A stretch of 7,599 nucleotides of DNA, taken from Clostridia bacterium. Lineage in GTDB: Bacteria > Bacillota > Clostridia > Oscillospirales > Butyricicoccaceae. Both the position numbers and the translations under genes were made by a program. The stretch is taken from positions 1 to 7,599 of the forward strand of contig JAFYOK010000102.1 of NCBI GenBank assembly GCA_017560175.1. Direction: 5' to 3'. The first letter of the stretch is position 1. The number at the start of each line of letters is the position of its first letter. Positions 6,658 to 7,599 of the stretch are shown piece by piece. Under the pieces are notes generated by a model. The model was not told the DNA's origin and did no database searches. It worked only from the letters and a program-made list of their open reading frames with translations.

Positions 6658-6954
6658 TTATTTCTTGGCTTCCAGCTTTTCAAAGACCAGCTTGTAGCCT
6701 TCGCAGCCGAACTGCAGGGCGCGGTTGACGCGAGAGATGGTGGCGGTCGATGCGCCTGTCTTCTCTGCAATGGCTGTGTAGGTCATGCCCTCACGCAGCA
6801 TCTTTGCAACATCAAAACGCTGGGCAATGGAACGCAGCTCACTGACTGTGCAGATATCTTCGAAGAAACGATAGGCTTCTTCCATGTTCTCCAGAGTCAG
6901 AATGGCTTCCATCAGCTGATCGGCTTCGGGGTTCTGCAATTTGCTTGTATACAT
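6658..6954 (-). CDS. yerC: YerC/YecD-type small regulator with TrpR-like fold
   Basis: Small DNA-binding protein of 98 residues related to the Trp repressor, widespread in Firmicutes and of undefined target. An N-terminal helical part (residues 9-35, ADQLMEAILTLENMEEAYRFFEDI) leads into the conserved TVSELRSIAQRFDVAKMLREGM at 36-57. The helix-turn-helix is TYTAIAEKTGASTATISRVNRAL at 58-80, and the tail is Lys-rich. That order and length fit the YerC/YecD family rather than true TrpR. A GCAGGTG ribosome binding site lies close to the ATG at 6954. It stands alone, with its own extended -10 promoter and terminator, not in a tryptophan operon. Whether it binds tryptophan cannot be inferred. Confidence 0.9.
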   Translation of the reverse strand: MYTSKLQNPEADQLMEAILTLENMEEAYRFFEDICTVSELRSIAQRFDVAKMLREGMTYTAIAEKTGASTATISRVNRALQFGCEGYKLVFEKLEAKK

Positions 6955-6998
6955 GATACACCTGCTTTCAATTTAATTAGTAAAAGTTTTATGGATTT

Positions 6999-7007
6999 AG
7001 CATACCA
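6999..7007 (-). promoter_or_regulatory. Extended -10 promoter of the yerC-type gene
   Basis: On the minus strand, TGG followed by TATGCT (7007-6999) forms an extended -10 element. No good -35 hexamer is visible at 17 bp, which extended -10 promoters can tolerate. The predicted leader is about 37 nt. Confidence 0.5.
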
Positions 7008-7116
7008 CATTACTGCATAAAAAGAAACTCAATTTTACCAAATTAACTTATTTTCGTCACTTCGGTAAAGTAAACCCCTGTTTTTTCAGTGATTTTGACG
7101 ATGTTGACCAATGCCT

Positions 7117-7131
7117 GAACAGGCCCTGTTC
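7117..7131. promoter_or_regulatory. Short perfect palindrome between yerC and the tRNA
   Basis: GAACAG (7117-7122), GCC, CTGTTC (7126-7131): a 6-bp perfect inverted repeat. It lies about 110 bp upstream of the yerC promoter and 50 bp before the tRNA -35. It could be an operator; it has a TTTTT only after a 5-nt gap and no gene end nearby, so it is not a convincing terminator. The rest of 7008-7181 is AT-rich with nothing else I can name. Confidence 0.3.
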
Positions 7132-7149
7132 CTCCGTTTTTGAACTCCC

Positions 7150-7210
7150 GAAAAAAATTAAAAGTTTTTTCAAAAAAAGGCTTGCATTTTGTAAACACCT
7201 GTGCTATTAT
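7150..7210 (+). promoter_or_regulatory. Promoter of tRNA-Pro with upstream A/T tracts
   Basis: TTGCAT (7182-7187), 17-bp spacer and TATTAT (7205-7210) preceded by TGC, an extended -10. The start would be near 7217, 5 nt before the mature tRNA. Directly upstream (7150-7178) are alternating A- and T-tracts, resembling the UP elements that strengthen stable-RNA promoters. An overlapping TATAAT at 7208-7213 would give a 20-bp spacer, so TATTAT is preferred. Confidence 0.7.
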
Positions 7211-7221
7211 AATCAAGCCGA

Positions 7222-7298
7222 CCGGGTGTAGCGCAGTTTGGTAGCGCGCTTGAATGGGGTTCAAGAGGCCGCAGGTTCGACTCCTGTCACTCGGACCA
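7222..7298 (+). tRNA. tRNA-Pro (anticodon GGG)
   Basis: A full cloverleaf of 77 nt with encoded CCA. Acceptor CCGGGTG pairs with CACTCGG (one G-T wobble). The D arm is GCGC/GCGC with a GG-containing loop. The anticodon arm CTTGA/TCAAG holds the loop ATGGGGT, giving anticodon GGG at 7255-7257, which reads CCC and CCU proline codons. The T arm is GCAGG/CCTGT with loop TTCGACT. C1-G72, discriminator A73 and G37 all fit proline. It has its own promoter and terminator. Confidence 0.97.
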
Positions 7299-7300
7299 AT

Positions 7301-7335
7301 AAAGAGCACATCGAAAGATGTGCTCTTTTTGTTTT
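7301..7335 (+). terminator. Intrinsic terminator of the tRNA-Pro unit
   Basis: A perfect 12-bp stem AAAGAGCACATC (7301-7312) / GATGTGCTCTTT (7317-7328) closes a GAAA tetraloop and is followed by TTGTTTT. It begins 3 nt after the tRNA CCA end. Confidence 0.95.
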
Positions 7336-7355
7336 ATCTGCAAATTCATCGAGAA

Positions 7356-7369
7356 GAACCTGCGGCCTC
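7356..7369 (-). repeat. Inverted 14-bp exact copy of the tRNA-Pro variable-loop/T-arm region
   Basis: GAACCTGCGGCCTC here is the exact reverse complement of tRNA positions 7265-7278. It can also pair, with one mismatch over 12 bp, with the second copy at 7386-7397. The flanks 7341-7354 and 7371-7382 are themselves roughly complementary (CAAAT... with ...ATTTG), offering an alternative helix. Confidence 0.75.
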
Positions 7370-7385
7370 GTCTATTGATTTGTCC

Positions 7386-7409
7386 GGCCACAGGTTCGGC
7401 TCCTGTCAC
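7386..7409 (+). repeat. Direct partial copy of the tRNA-Pro 3' half (T arm)
   Basis: These 24 bases match tRNA positions 7267-7290 at all but two sites (an A for G at 7390 and a G for A at 7399). The first change turns the T-stem wobble pair into A-T, so ACAGG/CCTGT with loop TTCGGCT is still a perfect T arm. No acceptor, D or anticodon arm matches upstream, so this is a fragment and not a second tRNA. Confidence 0.8.
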
Positions 7410-7441
7410 TTCCCCACGAAATGTACCATTTCGCAGGAGCC
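7398..7441. repeat. Two-part hairpin starting inside the tRNA-derived copy
   Basis: GGCTCCTG (7398-7405) pairs with CAGGAGCC (7434-7441), and CGAAATG (7417-7423) pairs with CATTTCG (7427-7433) around a 3-nt loop. The 3' arm is therefore a continuous 15 nt, while the 5' arm has an 11-nt bulge. It is followed by CCCTTTTC, so it might terminate transcription. Confidence 0.7.
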
Positions 7442-7457
7442 CCCTTTTCATTTGATA

Positions 7458-7487
7458 GATTTGCGGCAAATGAATTGCCTGCAAATC
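7458..7487. repeat. 12-bp hairpin with a single bulge
   Basis: GATTTGCGGCAA (7458-7469) pairs with TTGCC-T-GCAAATC (7475-7487), the T at 7480 being bulged, around a 5-nt loop. A clear inverted repeat with no protein gene nearby. Confidence 0.7.
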
Positions 7488-7489
7488 AA

Positions 7490-7532
7490 CGCGCCATTCT
7501 ACCGGCGCGCGGCACAGAATTGCCGTTGTGCG
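7490..7532. repeat. Two adjacent short GC-rich hairpins
   Basis: CGCGCC (7490-7495) pairs with GGCGCG (7504-7509) over an 8-nt loop. Directly after it CGGCA (7510-7514) pairs with TGCCG (7521-7525), or alternatively GCACA (7512-7516) with TGTGC (7527-7531). GAATTGCC at 7517-7524 also repeats 7472-7479 in the previous hairpin. From 7533 to the end I see only AT-rich sequence with an isolated TATAAT at 7575-7580 and no gene. Confidence 0.55.
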
Positions 7533-7599
7533 AAAAATTTCTTATGAAGTGGTCCTTTTATTCCCCACTCCTTATATAATAAATGGAGCAGCAAAAAAG

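Noticed and set aside
7386..7416. A second tRNA gene downstream of tRNA-Pro.
   Set aside because: Only a T arm and a CACT are present. No matching acceptor 5' strand, D arm or anticodon arm can be found in the 75 bases upstream.
7043..7547. Small open frames on both strands (7043-7309 minus, 7254-7547 plus, 7287-7484 minus).
   Set aside because: They run across the tRNA gene, its terminator or the hairpin cluster, and have no ribosome binding site or recognisable product.
7575..7580. A promoter at the right end (TATAAT).
   Set aside because: No -35 hexamer lies 16-18 bp upstream and no TG extension is present; a -10 match alone is too weak in AT-rich DNA.
7340..7599. A CRISPR array, suggested by the dense short palindromes.
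   Set aside because: The hairpins differ in sequence and spacing; there is no regularly spaced identical repeat and no cas gene in the window.

Overview
This window looks like chromosomal DNA from a low-to-mid GC Gram-positive anaerobe of the Clostridia, probably Oscillospirales/Ruminococcaceae. The evidence is strong AGGAGG-type ribosome binding sites before almost every gene, a SleB-type wall hydrolase with a copper-amine-oxidase-like N-terminal domain, a YerC/TrpR-like small regulator, and intrinsic terminators made of GC-rich hairpins with T-runs. The taxonomic placement is inference from gene content and style, not from a marker gene.

Layout from left to right. (1) Positions 1-1699, minus strand: the start of a peptide-type ABC importer operon, dppB followed by dppC, with dppC running off the left edge. 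It is read from a consensus-like promoter about 290 nt upstream, so the transcript has an unusually long leader. (2) 2283-3269, plus strand: a secreted cell-wall hydrolase. (3) 3376-5566, minus strand: a two-gene operon with a sodium:alanine/glycine (AGCS) symporter first and a stand-alone NAD(P)HX epimerase (nnrE) second. It converges with the hydrolase on a shared bidirectional terminator. (4) 5735-6598, plus strand: an AraC-family regulator transcribed divergently from the symporter. The two promoters lie back to back, with a 10-bp-period direct repeat between them and a palindrome at the predicted symporter transcription start. (5) 6658-6954, minus strand: a YerC-type TrpR-like regulator, converging with the araC-type gene on a second shared terminator. 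(6) 7182-7330, plus strand: a complete tRNA-Pro(GGG) unit with promoter, tRNA including CCA, and terminator. (7) 7331-7599: no protein gene, but an unusually dense run of inverted repeats, two of which are copies of the 3' half of the adjacent tRNA.

Functionally the coding part is ordinary: import of peptides and small amino acids, metabolite repair, wall turnover and two regulators. The simplest regulatory model (inference) is that the AraC-family protein controls the divergent symporter-nnrE operon. The most unusual part is the tRNA-proximal region 7340-7532. It has a 14-bp inverted and a 24-bp near-exact direct copy of the tRNA-Pro T-arm region, followed by four further hairpins packed end to end. 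I do not recognise it as any named RNA or repeat family, so it is the best candidate for something undescribed.
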